Of a stretch of DNA of 64,000 bases, positions 1-8,340 are shown piece by piece. The position numbers were made by a program, and so were the translations under genes. The notes beneath the pieces were generated by a model. That model saw nothing but the letters and a program-made list of their open reading frames with translations. It was not told the origin of the DNA and did not search any database. Every line of letters begins with the position of its first letter. Positions within the stretch are counted from its first letter, which is position 1. The stretch spans positions 209,601 through 273,600 of the forward strand of contig NZ_JADIJC010000002.1 in the NCBI RefSeq assembly GCF_015278255.1. Reading direction: 5' to 3'. Source of the stretch: Microbacterium hibisci. GTDB lineage: Bacteria > Actinomycetota > Actinomycetes > Actinomycetales > Microbacteriaceae.

Positions 1-59
1 AGCCGGACGTCGGCGAGCGGGAAGTCGACTGCCCGCCGCGGGGCGGTCGCCGTCGTCAT
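1..59 (-). CDS. Partial CDS, N-terminus only, unknown function
   Basis: An ATG at 59-57 overlaps the stop codon of the Xaa-Pro aminopeptidase gene in an ATGA arrangement. Nineteen codons are open before the window ends. The peptide begins MTTATAPRRAVDF and continues PLADVR. The overlap repeats the coupling seen through the whole operon, so this is very probably the next gene. A 'PL-DVRL' start occurs in some GH127/GH146 arabinofuranosidases, but 19 residues are too few to assign a family. Confidence 0.5.
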   Translation of the reverse strand, partial: MTTATAPRRAVDFPLADVR

Positions 60-1504
60 GCGGCGGATCCGAGGTGCACCCGGGTCCACTGCTCGACGCC
101 CGCCGCGTCGATAGGAAGGGCGGCGGACAGCACCTCCGAGCCCGATCCGGTGACCAGCACATCGTCCTCCAGCCGCACCCCGATGCCGCGCAGCTCCGGA
201 GGCAGCGTCAGATCGTGGGCGTGGAAGTAGAGTCCGGGCTCGACGGTCATGACGACGCCCGGCTCGAGGTCGGCGCCCATGTAGTCCTCGTAGTGCGCCT
301 GGCTGCAGTCGTGCACGTCCAGCCCGAGGTGGTGCCCGATGCCGCACGCCAGGTACCGGCGGTGCTGCTGGCCCGCGGGGGAGAGCGCCTCGTCGACCGA
401 CACCGGGAGCAGCCCCCAGTCGTGCAGCCCCTGGGCGATGACCTCCATCGCGGCGAAGTGGAAGTCGAGGTACGGCGTGCCGGGACGGATCTGCGCGAGC
501 CCGGCGCGGTGCGCCTTCTCGACGAGGTCGTGCACCGCCCGCTGAGACGTGGTGAAGGTGCCGGACGCGGGCACCGTGCGTGTGACGTCGGCCGTGTAGA
601 GCGAGTGCGCCTCGACGCCCATGTCGAGCAGGAGGGCGGCGTGGGGAAGGATCGGCCCGTCGCAGCGCACCCAGTGCAGGATCGGGGCGTGCGCCCCCGA
701 GCCGACGATCGTCGAGTACCCCGGGCCGTTGCCGAACGTGCGGGCATGCCGGTCGAACGTGCCCTGCAGCCAGCGTTCGCCGAGACCGTCGGTGATGGCC
801 CGGGGCACCTCGGCGACCACGGCCGCGAACCCGCCGACCGTCGCGTCCACGGCGGCGCGCAGCTGCGTGATCTCCCACTCGTCCTTGACCATCCGCAGGC
901 GCGACAGCGTGCGCTCGAGCTCCGGCGACACCGAGGCGCCCGTGGCCGCCGCCAGCGACGCTGCCGACCGCGCGGCATGCGCGCCGCGCAGATCGGCGTG
1001 CCGCGCCTCGAGCGCCTCGAGCGGCTCGACGGTCACCTGCAGGGCGTCGCTCCACTCCGGCAGCCCCGCCGAGGGGCCGACCCACAGCTCCCCGTGCAGG
1101 GCATCCGAGAAGAAGCCCGTGTCGCCGGGCCGGAACGGGCGCGGGAGGTACAGCACGGCGTCGTGGCCGCCGGCGACGGGCCACATCACCAGTACGGCGT
1201 CCTCGACCTGGCAGCCCGTGAGCCACACGAAGCTGCTGTCGGCGCGGAATCCGTATGCCGCGTCGTCGTTGCGGATGGGTGCGGTGCCTGCCGCGGCGAC
1301 GAGCGTCAGGCCAGGCAGGGCCGCGCTCAGGCGCGCCCGGTGGGATGCCGCGGCCGCCGCGGTGCCGACGGGGAGCGCGGGGTGCACGGCGACGTCGTCC
1401 CACCCCGTCGCGATGAACTCCGTGAAGGCCGGGATCTCGGCGAGCCGCGGGTACCGCGAGCCCGCGTAGGGCGGCCGGACGTCGGCGGTGTGCTGGTGCG
1501 TCAT
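56..1504 (-). CDS. pepP: Xaa-Pro aminopeptidase (M24 family)
   Basis: Predicted cytosolic metallo-aminopeptidase (482 aa) that removes an N-terminal residue preceding proline. The N-terminal half looks like the creatinase/AMP_N domain. The C-terminal 'pita-bread' half carries all five expected metal ligands: Asp in LLLDMG, Asp in TADVTRT, His in GIGHHLGLDVHD, Glu in TVEPGLY and Glu in GVRLEDD. The ATG at 1504 overlaps the upstream proline iminopeptidase stop by 4 nt (ATGA). It follows an oligopeptide ABC importer and a second proline-specific peptidase, so the operon probably imports and degrades proline-rich peptides. The family call is firm; the substrate is inferred from context. Confidence 0.9.
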   Translation of the reverse strand: MTHQHTADVRPPYAGSRYPRLAEIPAFTEFIATGWDDVAVHPALPVGTAAAAASHRARLSAALPGLTLVAAAGTAPIRNDDAAYGFRADSSFVWLTGCQVEDAVLVMWPVAGGHDAVLYLPRPFRPGDTGFFSDALHGELWVGPSAGLPEWSDALQVTVEPLEALEARHADLRGAHAARSAASLAAATGASVSPELERTLSRLRMVKDEWEITQLRAAVDATVGGFAAVVAEVPRAITDGLGERWLQGTFDRHARTFGNGPGYSTIVGSGAHAPILHWVRCDGPILPHAALLLDMGVEAHSLYTADVTRTVPASGTFTTSQRAVHDLVEKAHRAGLAQIRPGTPYLDFHFAAMEVIAQGLHDWGLLPVSVDEALSPAGQQHRRYLACGIGHHLGLDVHDCSQAHYEDYMGADLEPGVVMTVEPGLYFHAHDLTLPPELRGIGVRLEDDVLVTGSGSEVLSAALPIDAAGVEQWTRVHLGSAA

Positions 1505-2784
1505 CGTGTCTCTCCTCCGCGGTCGCGCACGAGTTCCCGCAGCGCGGTGAACGTCCGGCCCGAACCGATTCCGTCGTGCTCGAATTCGTTGGTGACCCAG
1601 TACTGGGCGTTGCCGATGCGCGACAGCGAGTCGAGCTGCAGCCCCGCATCCACGAACATGTCGTCGAAGTACACGGCCGCGGCGAGCGGCACCTGCGAGG
1701 CGGCCAGCCGGTCGGCGTCGTACAGCGGCGTCCACGCGCTCCGCGCGGCGAGGGAGTGCACCGCATCGCGGAAGCCGCGCAGCAGACGCACCTCGTCGAA
1801 CATCCACGGGAACGCCATCTCGCCCGTGAAGAGCAGCGGTCGGCGATCCGGGTCGAACTCGGGCCGTGCGTCCCGCGCTTGCTGGGCCGCCCAGCCGGTG
1901 GGTCCGCTCTCCGGGTCGCCGTAGATCGACTCCTGCAGCGTCCAGAACAGCGGGCCGCCGGCGCTCGAGGTCAGCGACATGGCATCCTGCAGGAACCCCG
2001 TCGACAGCCGCCCCGGCCGGGTGAAGGCCTTCTCGATGAGCCAGTGCAGGCGCTCGTGCCCGGGCTTCATGCCGAGGTCGATTCCCAGCGACTGGAAGCG
2101 GTGGACCGTCAGACGGTCGCCGTCGGGGAGAAGCACCTCCTGCTGCGAGAGCACGTCGGCGATGCGGCCGACGGCCGCGGCGTCGTCGGGGAACCGCCGG
2201 TAGAGCTCGGCCGTCTTCTGCGCCACGCGGTCGAACGTGCGCGCGTAGACCTCGCTCGCGCGGGGCGGCGTGCCCGGGATTCCTCCGCATACGTAGCAGG
2301 CGGCCAGCGCCTCGGGTGCGAGAGAGAGGTAGGTGAGGGTGAGGAAGCCGCCGTAGCTCTGTGCGAGGGTCGCCCAACGGCGGCCCCCGTAGCGCGTCGT
2401 TCGCACGTGCTCGAGATCGCGGACGATGGAGTCGGCACGGAACAGCGCGAGGAGGTCGGCGCCGGCCTCGCCGCCCAGCGGTTCGACGTCGGCGGCCTCC
2501 AGCGGGTGGCTGCGCCCCGTGCCTCGCTGGTCGACGAGCACGACGCGGTAGTCGGCGAGCGCCTCGTCGAGCCAGCCGTCGCGTCGCAGCGGGCGCGGGT
2601 TGGCGCCGCCGGGGCCGCCCTGCAGGTAGGTGAGGAGCGGAAGATCGTCGCTCACCCGCGCGGGGTCGACGAGTTCGCGCACGAACACCTCGATCGAAGG
2701 GCTGCCTGGGTCGTCCCAGTCGAGCGGGACGTCGACGTAAGTCTCGGTCACGTGGATGCCGGGCAGGTGGTACGTGGTCGTCAT
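1501..2784 (-). CDS. Proline iminopeptidase-like alpha/beta hydrolase (S33)
   Basis: Serine hydrolase of 427 aa with hallmarks of the S33 prolyl aminopeptidases. LQGGPGGANPRP near residue 50 forms the HGGPG-like oxyanion region. VLVDQRGTGRSHP follows, and the nucleophile elbow is AQSYGGF. The GGPG and DQRGTGRS motifs are typical of enzymes releasing N-terminal proline. No signal peptide is visible, so it should act in the cytosol on imported peptides. The start at 2784 gives an ATGA overlap with the upstream ABC ATPase gene, and its stop overlaps the next start in the same way. A general aminopeptidase or tripeptidyl-peptidase role cannot be excluded. Confidence 0.85.
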   Translation of the reverse strand: MTTTYHLPGIHVTETYVDVPLDWDDPGSPSIEVFVRELVDPARVSDDLPLLTYLQGGPGGANPRPLRRDGWLDEALADYRVVLVDQRGTGRSHPLEAADVEPLGGEAGADLLALFRADSIVRDLEHVRTTRYGGRRWATLAQSYGGFLTLTYLSLAPEALAACYVCGGIPGTPPRASEVYARTFDRVAQKTAELYRRFPDDAAAVGRIADVLSQQEVLLPDGDRLTVHRFQSLGIDLGMKPGHERLHWLIEKAFTRPGRLSTGFLQDAMSLTSSAGGPLFWTLQESIYGDPESGPTGWAAQQARDARPEFDPDRRPLLFTGEMAFPWMFDEVRLLRGFRDAVHSLAARSAWTPLYDADRLAASQVPLAAAVYFDDMFVDAGLQLDSLSRIGNAQYWVTNEFEHDGIGSGRTFTALRELVRDRGGETR

Positions 2785-3641
2785 GAGGCCTCCGATGCCA
2801 TCGCCGTGCGGCGTCTCTCCGCCTCGCGTCGGCGCGCGTCCCACGCCGGGTCGATACGAGGGACGGCCGCGAGGAGCGTGCGCGTGTACTCGTCCTGCGG
2901 GTCGGTGAAGATGCGGTCGCGCTCGCCCTGCTCCACGATCCGGCCCCTGCTCATGACCGCCACGCGGGTCGCGATCTGGCGCACGACGGCGAGGTCGTGC
3001 GCGATGAACAGGTAGCCGAACCCCTCGTCGCGCTGGAGCGAGCGCAGCAGGTTGATGACCTGCGCCTGCACCGAGACGTCGAGCGCCGACACGGCCTCGT
3101 CGCAGATCACGAGCTTGGGGCCGACCGCGAGAGCGCGCGCGATGCCGATCCGCTGCGCCTGGCCGCCCGAGAACTGCGCGGGGTAGCGCCCGGAATGGTC
3201 GGGGTTCAGACCCACCCGCTCCATCAGACCGCGCGTGAACGCGCGCGCCCCGCCCGGGATCTTGCGCTTCTGGTAGCGCAGCGGCGCGGTCACCAGGCCC
3301 TCGACGGTGTGCCGGGGGTTCAGCGACGAGTACGGATCCTGGAAGATCACCTGGACGTCGCTGCGGAAGGAGTGCAGCGCACGGCCCTTGAGCTTCGTGA
3401 CGTCCTGGCCCTCGAACTCCACCGTGCCGGAGGTCGGCTCCATCAGGCGTGCGACGATGCGCGCCGTCGTCGACTTGCCCGAGCCGGACTCGCCGACCAG
3501 GGCGAGGGTCTCGCCGCGGTGCACGTCGAACGAGACGTCGTCGATGGCGCGGAAGGTGGTGGCGCGGCCGAGCATCGCTCCGTGGCTGGTGAACTCCTTC
3601 ACCAGACCGGTCGCACGGCACAGGGGCGTGGCATCCGTCAT
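2781..3641 (-). CDS. Peptide ABC transporter ATP-binding protein (OppF/DppF type)
   Basis: Cytosolic ATPase (286 aa) of an oligopeptide/dipeptide importer. Walker A is GESGSGKST near residue 50, the signature is FSGGQAQRIGIARAL and Walker B is LVICDEAVSALD, followed by a switch His (IAHDLAVV). The C-terminal extension with a YTRTLLAAVP motif is typical of the OppD/OppF clade. It pairs with the adjacent second ATPase as a heterodimer. It is coupled to both neighbours by 4-nt ATGA overlaps. In the signature, the second Gln of the usual SGGQ-QR is replaced by Ala (SGGQAQR), a mild variant. Confidence 0.92.
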   Translation of the reverse strand: MTDATPLCRATGLVKEFTSHGAMLGRATTFRAIDDVSFDVHRGETLALVGESGSGKSTTARIVARLMEPTSGTVEFEGQDVTKLKGRALHSFRSDVQVIFQDPYSSLNPRHTVEGLVTAPLRYQKRKIPGGARAFTRGLMERVGLNPDHSGRYPAQFSGGQAQRIGIARALAVGPKLVICDEAVSALDVSVQAQVINLLRSLQRDEGFGYLFIAHDLAVVRQIATRVAVMSRGRIVEQGERDRIFTDPQDEYTRTLLAAVPRIDPAWDARRREAERRRTAMASEAS

Positions 3642-4513
3642 CGCTTCTCCTTCGCGGGCAGGACGGGGACGGCCGTCGTGCGGAGTTCGCCGATCTCGTC
3701 GTCGATGCGCGGCACCGCATCGAGGAGCCGACGGGTGTACTCGTGCTGGGGATCGCTGAAGACATCCTCGACGGTCCCCTTCTCGACGAGGCGCCCGCCC
3801 CGCATGACCACGATCCGGTCGGCCACCTCGCTCACCACCGCGAGATCGTGCGTGATCAGGATCAGCCCGGCGCCCGTCTCGCGGCGGATCTCGGCGAGCA
3901 GCGCCAGGATCTGCGCCTGCACCGTCACGTCGAGCGCGGTCGTCGGCTCATCGGCGATGATCAGGTCGGGCTCCATGCTGAGTGCCATCGCGATCATGAT
4001 GCGCTGGCGCATGCCGCCCGAGAACTGATGCGGGTAGTGGTCCGCCCGGCGAGCCGCCTCGTGGATGTGGACACGCTCCATCGCCTCGATCGCGACCTTC
4101 TTCGCGGCGCGCGCCGACACCCCGGACCGGTGCGAGCGGTACGCCTCGGCGATCTGGACGCCGACCGTGTAGTAGGGGTTCAGCGATGACAGCGGGTCCT
4201 GGAAGATCATCGCGATGCGGTCGCCGCGGATGCGGCGCATCGCGCTCTCGCGCTGCGTCAGAAGGTCTTTGCCGTCGAATGCGATCGAGCCCGTCGCCGC
4301 GCCGCCCTTCGGCAGCAGGCCCATGATCGCGAGACTCGTCATCGACTTGCCCGACCCCGATTCGCCGACGATCCCGAGGGCGCCGCCGCGCGGCACGGAG
4401 AAGTCGACGGAGTCGACCACGCGGGCGACGCCGTTCGCCGTGCGGAACTCGACGCTCAGGTCTTCGACGCGCAGCAGGTCGCTGGTCGTAGGGTTCACGT
4501 TCTCTCCGGTCAT
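3638..4513 (-). CDS. Peptide ABC transporter ATP-binding protein (OppD/DppD type)
   Basis: ATPase of 291 aa, partner of the preceding entry. Walker A is GESGSGKSMTSLAI, the signature is FSGGMRQRIMIAMAL and Walker B is LIIADEPTTALDVTVQAQ. GMRQR and TTALD are the usual DppD forms. The C-terminus again carries the YTRRLLDAVP oligopeptide-transporter motif. The start is the ATG at 4513, chosen because it overlaps the permease stop by 4 nt and gives a normal-length N-terminus (MTGENVNPTT). It powers import of substrate delivered by the family 5 binding protein at 6482-8179. Confidence 0.92.
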   Translation of the reverse strand: MTGENVNPTTSDLLRVEDLSVEFRTANGVARVVDSVDFSVPRGGALGIVGESGSGKSMTSLAIMGLLPKGGAATGSIAFDGKDLLTQRESAMRRIRGDRIAMIFQDPLSSLNPYYTVGVQIAEAYRSHRSGVSARAAKKVAIEAMERVHIHEAARRADHYPHQFSGGMRQRIMIAMALSMEPDLIIADEPTTALDVTVQAQILALLAEIRRETGAGLILITHDLAVVSEVADRIVVMRGGRLVEKGTVEDVFSDPQHEYTRRLLDAVPRIDDEIGELRTTAVPVLPAKEKR

Positions 4514-5508
4514 GCGCGCGCCGCCGTCCGTACGCGAGGGTCGATCGCCGTGTACAGCAGATCCACGACGAGGTTGCCGACGATGACGAAGAACGCCGAC
4601 AGCAGCGTCACCGCCATGATCACCGGCTGGTCGTTCGACGAGATCGAGTCGGCGGTGAGCTTGCCGACGCCGTTGAGGCCGAAGACGGTCTCGGTGATCA
4701 CCGCGCCGCCGAGCAGCCCGGCGATGTCCATGCCGAAGATCGTCACGATCGGGGTGAGTGCGGGGCGCAGGGCGTGTCGGCGCCAGACCAGCGCGGCGCT
4801 CAGTCCCTTCGCGTTGGCGGTGCGGACGAAGTTCTCCTGCAGAGTCTCGATGACGTTCGCGCGGGTGAGCCTCGTGTACACCGCCGCGTAGCCGACGGCC
4901 AGCACGATCCACGGCATGAGGAAGTTGAGGAACCACTGACCGGGATCGTCCGCGAACGGCACCGCCTGGGGGAACGGAAGCCAGCCCAGCGCGACCACGA
5001 GGACGAACTGCAGCACGAGCGCGAGCACGTAGTTGGGGATCGACATCGCGCCGAGGGTGAGACCGGCGATGAACTTGTCGGTGAATCTGCCCTCGCGGAC
5101 GGCGCTCAGCACGCCGCCGACGAGACCGCCGATGAGCCACAGGATCGCGGCGCCGATGGCGATCGTCGCCGAGATGGGCAGCCGCTGCACGATCATCTCG
5201 CTCACGAGCTGGCCGGTCTGGAACGAGTAGCCGAGACACGGGGCGGGGCAGCTCACGACGGCGCCGGCGACGACGTACTCGCGGCCGGTGAACAGGCCCG
5301 AGACGTACTCCCAGAACTGCTGCCAGAACGGCAGGTCGAGGCCCAGGTTGGCGCGGATCTGCTCGATGCGCTCCGGGTTGCAGTTCTTGCCGCAGATCTG
5401 CACCGCCGGGTCGGGCGAGAGGACGAAGAAGATGACGTAGGTGAAGAGGGTGACCAGGAAGAGCACGACGAGCATGCCCAGGACACGGGAGCCGACGTAG
5501 CGGATCAT
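4510..5508 (-). CDS. Peptide ABC transporter permease (OppB/DppB type)
   Basis: Inner-membrane subunit of 332 aa. A first membrane helix (VLGMLVVLFLVTLFTYVIFF) precedes the long extracytoplasmic region characteristic of DppB. About five further hydrophobic segments follow. The EAA-like loop that contacts the ATPase reads FVRTANAKGLSAALVWRRH. The periplasm-side region contains two Cys (QICGKNC) near residue 40 and another Cys pair (SCPAPC), which could form disulfides outside the membrane. It is coupled by ATGA overlaps on both sides. Confidence 0.92.
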   Translation of the reverse strand: MIRYVGSRVLGMLVVLFLVTLFTYVIFFVLSPDPAVQICGKNCNPERIEQIRANLGLDLPFWQQFWEYVSGLFTGREYVVAGAVVSCPAPCLGYSFQTGQLVSEMIVQRLPISATIAIGAAILWLIGGLVGGVLSAVREGRFTDKFIAGLTLGAMSIPNYVLALVLQFVLVVALGWLPFPQAVPFADDPGQWFLNFLMPWIVLAVGYAAVYTRLTRANVIETLQENFVRTANAKGLSAALVWRRHALRPALTPIVTIFGMDIAGLLGGAVITETVFGLNGVGKLTADSISSNDQPVIMAVTLLSAFFVIVGNLVVDLLYTAIDPRVRTAARA

Positions 5509-6479
5509 GCACGCACCTCCGAGCTGCCGATGAGCACGCGGATGCGGTCACCCAGCGTCGTGAACGACAGCACGAGCAGGAAGAGGAAGGTGCCGGGGAT
5601 GATGAAGTACATCGGATCGACGGCGTACCAGGGCGCCGCCGCGGCGATCATCTGGCCCCAGCTGGGCGTCGGCGGCACGACGCCGACGCCGAGGAACGAC
5701 AGCCCCGCCTCGGTGCCGATGTAGCCGGGCACGGCGAGTGTCGCCATGACGACGATCGTCGACATCAGATTGGGCAGGATCTCGCGGAAGATGATGTGCG
5801 CGCCCGAGGCCCCCGAGGCGCGCGCGGACTCCACGAACTCGCGCTCCTTGAGCGACAGCGTCTGGGAGCGCACGATGCGCGCGAGGTAGGGCCAGCCGAA
5901 GAACGAGATCACGATCACCAGCAGCACGACGCGGTTGTCGGAGGGCAGCGCCGACAGGATGGCGATCATGAAGATGAGGGCGGGGAAGGCCATCAGGAAC
6001 TCCATCACCCGCGAGACGACGGTGTCGATCCACCCGCCGAAGTAGCCGGCGAGGAGTCCGAAGACCACGCCCAGGATCGTGGTGAGGAAGGTGGCTGACA
6101 GCGCGACGGTCATCGACACGCGTGCGCCGTAGGCGATGCGGGCGAAGATGTCGCGTCCGCTGCCGGGCTCGACGCCGAACCAGTGCTCGGCGCTGATGCC
6201 TCCGAGCGGGCCCAGGGGGATGGAGCCCATGTTCGGATCGATCGCGCTCTGGTCGAATTCGTACGGCCCCCACCCGCTCAGCAGCACGAGGAGCGGGGCG
6301 AAGATCGCCATGAGCAGGATCAGGACGATGTAGGCGAGCGAGAGCATCGCCGGCACATCGGCGAGGAATCCGTGGAGAAGCTTGCGGCCAGAGGCCGGGC
6401 GGTTCGCCAGTGACTCTTCGAGTACTGGGTCGCCGCCCGGCGTGGCCTCGACCTCGATGACGGTCGAGGGGATGGTCAT
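5505..6479 (-). CDS. Peptide ABC transporter permease (OppC/DppC type)
   Basis: Inner-membrane subunit of 324 aa that pairs with the DppB-like permease. After a ~40-residue cytoplasmic N-terminus comes a helix, the DppC-type extracellular region (HWFGVEPGSGRDIFARIAYG) and a block of about five helices. The EAA loop is EFVESARASGASGAHIIF followed by REILPN. HWFGxxxxGRDxxxR is a recognised feature of the OppC N-domain. The gene begins only 2 nt after the binding-protein stop and overlaps the next gene by ATGA. Confidence 0.92.
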   Translation of the reverse strand: MTIPSTVIEVEATPGGDPVLEESLANRPASGRKLLHGFLADVPAMLSLAYIVLILLMAIFAPLLVLLSGWGPYEFDQSAIDPNMGSIPLGPLGGISAEHWFGVEPGSGRDIFARIAYGARVSMTVALSATFLTTILGVVFGLLAGYFGGWIDTVVSRVMEFLMAFPALIFMIAILSALPSDNRVVLLVIVISFFGWPYLARIVRSQTLSLKEREFVESARASGASGAHIIFREILPNLMSTIVVMATLAVPGYIGTEAGLSFLGVGVVPPTPSWGQMIAAAAPWYAVDPMYFIIPGTFLFLLVLSFTTLGDRIRVLIGSSEVRA

Positions 6480-6481
6480 GC

Positions 6482-8179
6482 TCAGCCCTTCGAGGGGTCC
6501 TTCAGACCGACGATGGTGAGATCGGTCATGTTGGTGCTGGGGTAGTAGCCCGCGATGTTCGTGCCCGGCAGGAAGATGCCGTTCTCGAACACGAGCGGCG
6601 CGATCGGAGCGAGCTCCATGATCTGCTCGTCGAGGTCGCCCCACGCGGCATTCGCCTCGTCGACGTCCGTCATCGCCCGCACCTCTGCGATCCGCGCGTT
6701 CACGGCCGGGTCGTTGAGCTGGGCGAGGTTCTGGTTGCCCTTCTCGGTGATCATGGCGCCGTCGAACAACGGGGGGATGAACGTGCTGGCGCTCGACGCC
6801 CAGTCGGGGCACCAGCCGGTGATGGCGGCGTCGTTCTGCTGCGCCGGCGTGGCGATCGTCTCGTAGTAGATCGCGGTGTCGATCACGTTGAGATTGGCCG
6901 TGATGCCGACCTTCTCCAGCGACTGCTGCACAGCCTCCGCCTGAGCCTGCATCGCCGGCTGCGAGCGGATGTCGAGCGTGAAGTCGAAGCCGTCGGGCAG
7001 GCCGGCCTCGGCGAGCAGGGCCTGGGCCTCTTCGACGTTGCCGCCCTCGTCGGTGGCGGGATACAGGTCGAACTCCCGGTGGCCGTTCACCGCCGGCGGG
7101 ATGATGGTCGTGGCGACGTCTGCGAGCTGGTTGCCGCCCGAAGCGTTCTGCACGGTGGTGCGGTCCAGCGCCCAGTTGACAGCCTGACGCACGCGCACGT
7201 CGTCGAACGGCTCCTTGGTGGTGTTCATCGACATGTAGGTCGTGCAGAAGGCCGGCGCCTTGATGGCGCGCTCCTGCAGCTCGGGGGTCTGGATGCGCGG
7301 AAGCGCGGCGCCGGAGATCTTGCCCGCGATCGCATTGACGTCGTCGCCCTGGCCGGCGATCATCCGCTCCTCGATCGTCGCGCCGTCGATGCCCATGTCG
7401 AACTGCCAGGCGTCGGGGTACGCCTTGCGCACGTCGTCGGTCTCGGCGTTCCAGTGCTCGTTGCGGACGAGCTTGATCGTGCTGCCCGGCGTGTAGCTGT
7501 CGAGGGTGTACGGGCCGGAGGCGATCACGTCGTTGATGAACTCGTCGCCGCCGCCCGTGCCGAGGGGGAAGGGCACCGCGTTGGACTGCGCGAGCACGTT
7601 GTCGAACTCGGGGAACGGTGCCTTGAGGTGGAAGACGATCGTCTTCTCGTCGGGCGTCTCGATCGTCGGGATCTCGCCGGAGACGTAGGGACCCTCGTAG
7701 TCGGCGGGAGCGTCGATGACGTTCTTCAGGTAGGGCGAGCCGATGCCGATCTGCGGATCCCACGCGCGCGAGATGCCGAACTTGACCTCGGCCGAGGTGA
7801 TCGGGTCGCCGTTGTCGAACGCGAGGTCGTCCTTGAGCGTGTAGGTCCAGGTCAGGCCGTCCTCGGACGCCTCGCCCAGCGACTCGGCGAGGTCGGGAAC
7901 GATCGCGTTCGGGTCGTCGGCATCTCCGGCGGCCTGCATGGTGAGGCCGCGGTAGAGCAGGCGGTAGAACGCGTTGACCCCGCCGTCCCAGCCGCGCGCC
8001 GGGTCGAGGTACGAGAAGTCGGCGTTCTGGAGCATGTGCACCGTGCCGCCCTTCTGGGGCTGGTCCGACGTGCCCTGCGTCGGTGCCGAGGACGTCGTGT
8101 CCCCGGAGCATCCGGCCAGCAGCAGGGCTGCGCTCATGCCGACCGCGATTACTCCGGCGGCTCTCATCTTGGAGGTCAT
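6482..8179 (-). CDS. Peptide-binding lipoprotein (SBP family 5)
   Basis: Extracellular solute-binding lipoprotein of 565 aa. The signal peptide ends in the lipobox LLLAGC near residue 23, so the mature protein should be lipid-anchored. The body matches family 5 oligopeptide binders (LDPARGWDGG near the N-terminus, later FPLGTGGGDEF and DDVRVRQAVNWALDR). The start is ATG 8179 (MTSKMRAAG), preceded by a purine-rich AAAGGAA region; an internal Met four residues on is possible. It leads the transporter operon, and a palindrome at 8244-8264 lies in the leader or promoter region. Confidence 0.92.
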   Translation of the reverse strand: MTSKMRAAGVIAVGMSAALLLAGCSGDTTSSAPTQGTSDQPQKGGTVHMLQNADFSYLDPARGWDGGVNAFYRLLYRGLTMQAAGDADDPNAIVPDLAESLGEASEDGLTWTYTLKDDLAFDNGDPITSAEVKFGISRAWDPQIGIGSPYLKNVIDAPADYEGPYVSGEIPTIETPDEKTIVFHLKAPFPEFDNVLAQSNAVPFPLGTGGGDEFINDVIASGPYTLDSYTPGSTIKLVRNEHWNAETDDVRKAYPDAWQFDMGIDGATIEERMIAGQGDDVNAIAGKISGAALPRIQTPELQERAIKAPAFCTTYMSMNTTKEPFDDVRVRQAVNWALDRTTVQNASGGNQLADVATTIIPPAVNGHREFDLYPATDEGGNVEEAQALLAEAGLPDGFDFTLDIRSQPAMQAQAEAVQQSLEKVGITANLNVIDTAIYYETIATPAQQNDAAITGWCPDWASSASTFIPPLFDGAMITEKGNQNLAQLNDPAVNARIAEVRAMTDVDEANAAWGDLDEQIMELAPIAPLVFENGIFLPGTNIAGYYPSTNMTDLTIVGLKDPSKG

Positions 8180-8243
8180 CTGGCGACCGTTCCTTTCCTC
8201 TTGCTCCGTTGCGTCGAGTGACTCAACAATGAAACAACATGAC

Positions 8244-8264
8244 GGTGCAATGTACAACTGCACC
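8244..8264. promoter_or_regulatory. Candidate operator palindrome between peptide operon and divergent gene
   Basis: A 21-bp imperfect palindrome with arms GGTGCA and TGCACC separated by 9 bp that include TGTACA. It lies in the 161-bp divergent region between the peptide-binding lipoprotein and the aminotransferase-fold gene, 65 bp before the former's start. The symmetry and position fit a repressor site, perhaps of GntR type, but no regulator gene is adjacent. Confidence 0.45.
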
Positions 8265-8340
8265 TAATACCTAGAGTTTTCTATCGCGTCGCGCGCCCGT
8301 GCCGATGCGGTCGTGACCGAATCGTCATCCTGGAGGTCTG

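Noticed and set aside
74-1924. Long plus-strand reading frame opposite the two peptidase genes
   Set aside because: High GC leaves antisense frames open. The translation is Arg/His/Pro-rich with no family motif, while the minus strand encodes clear enzymes.
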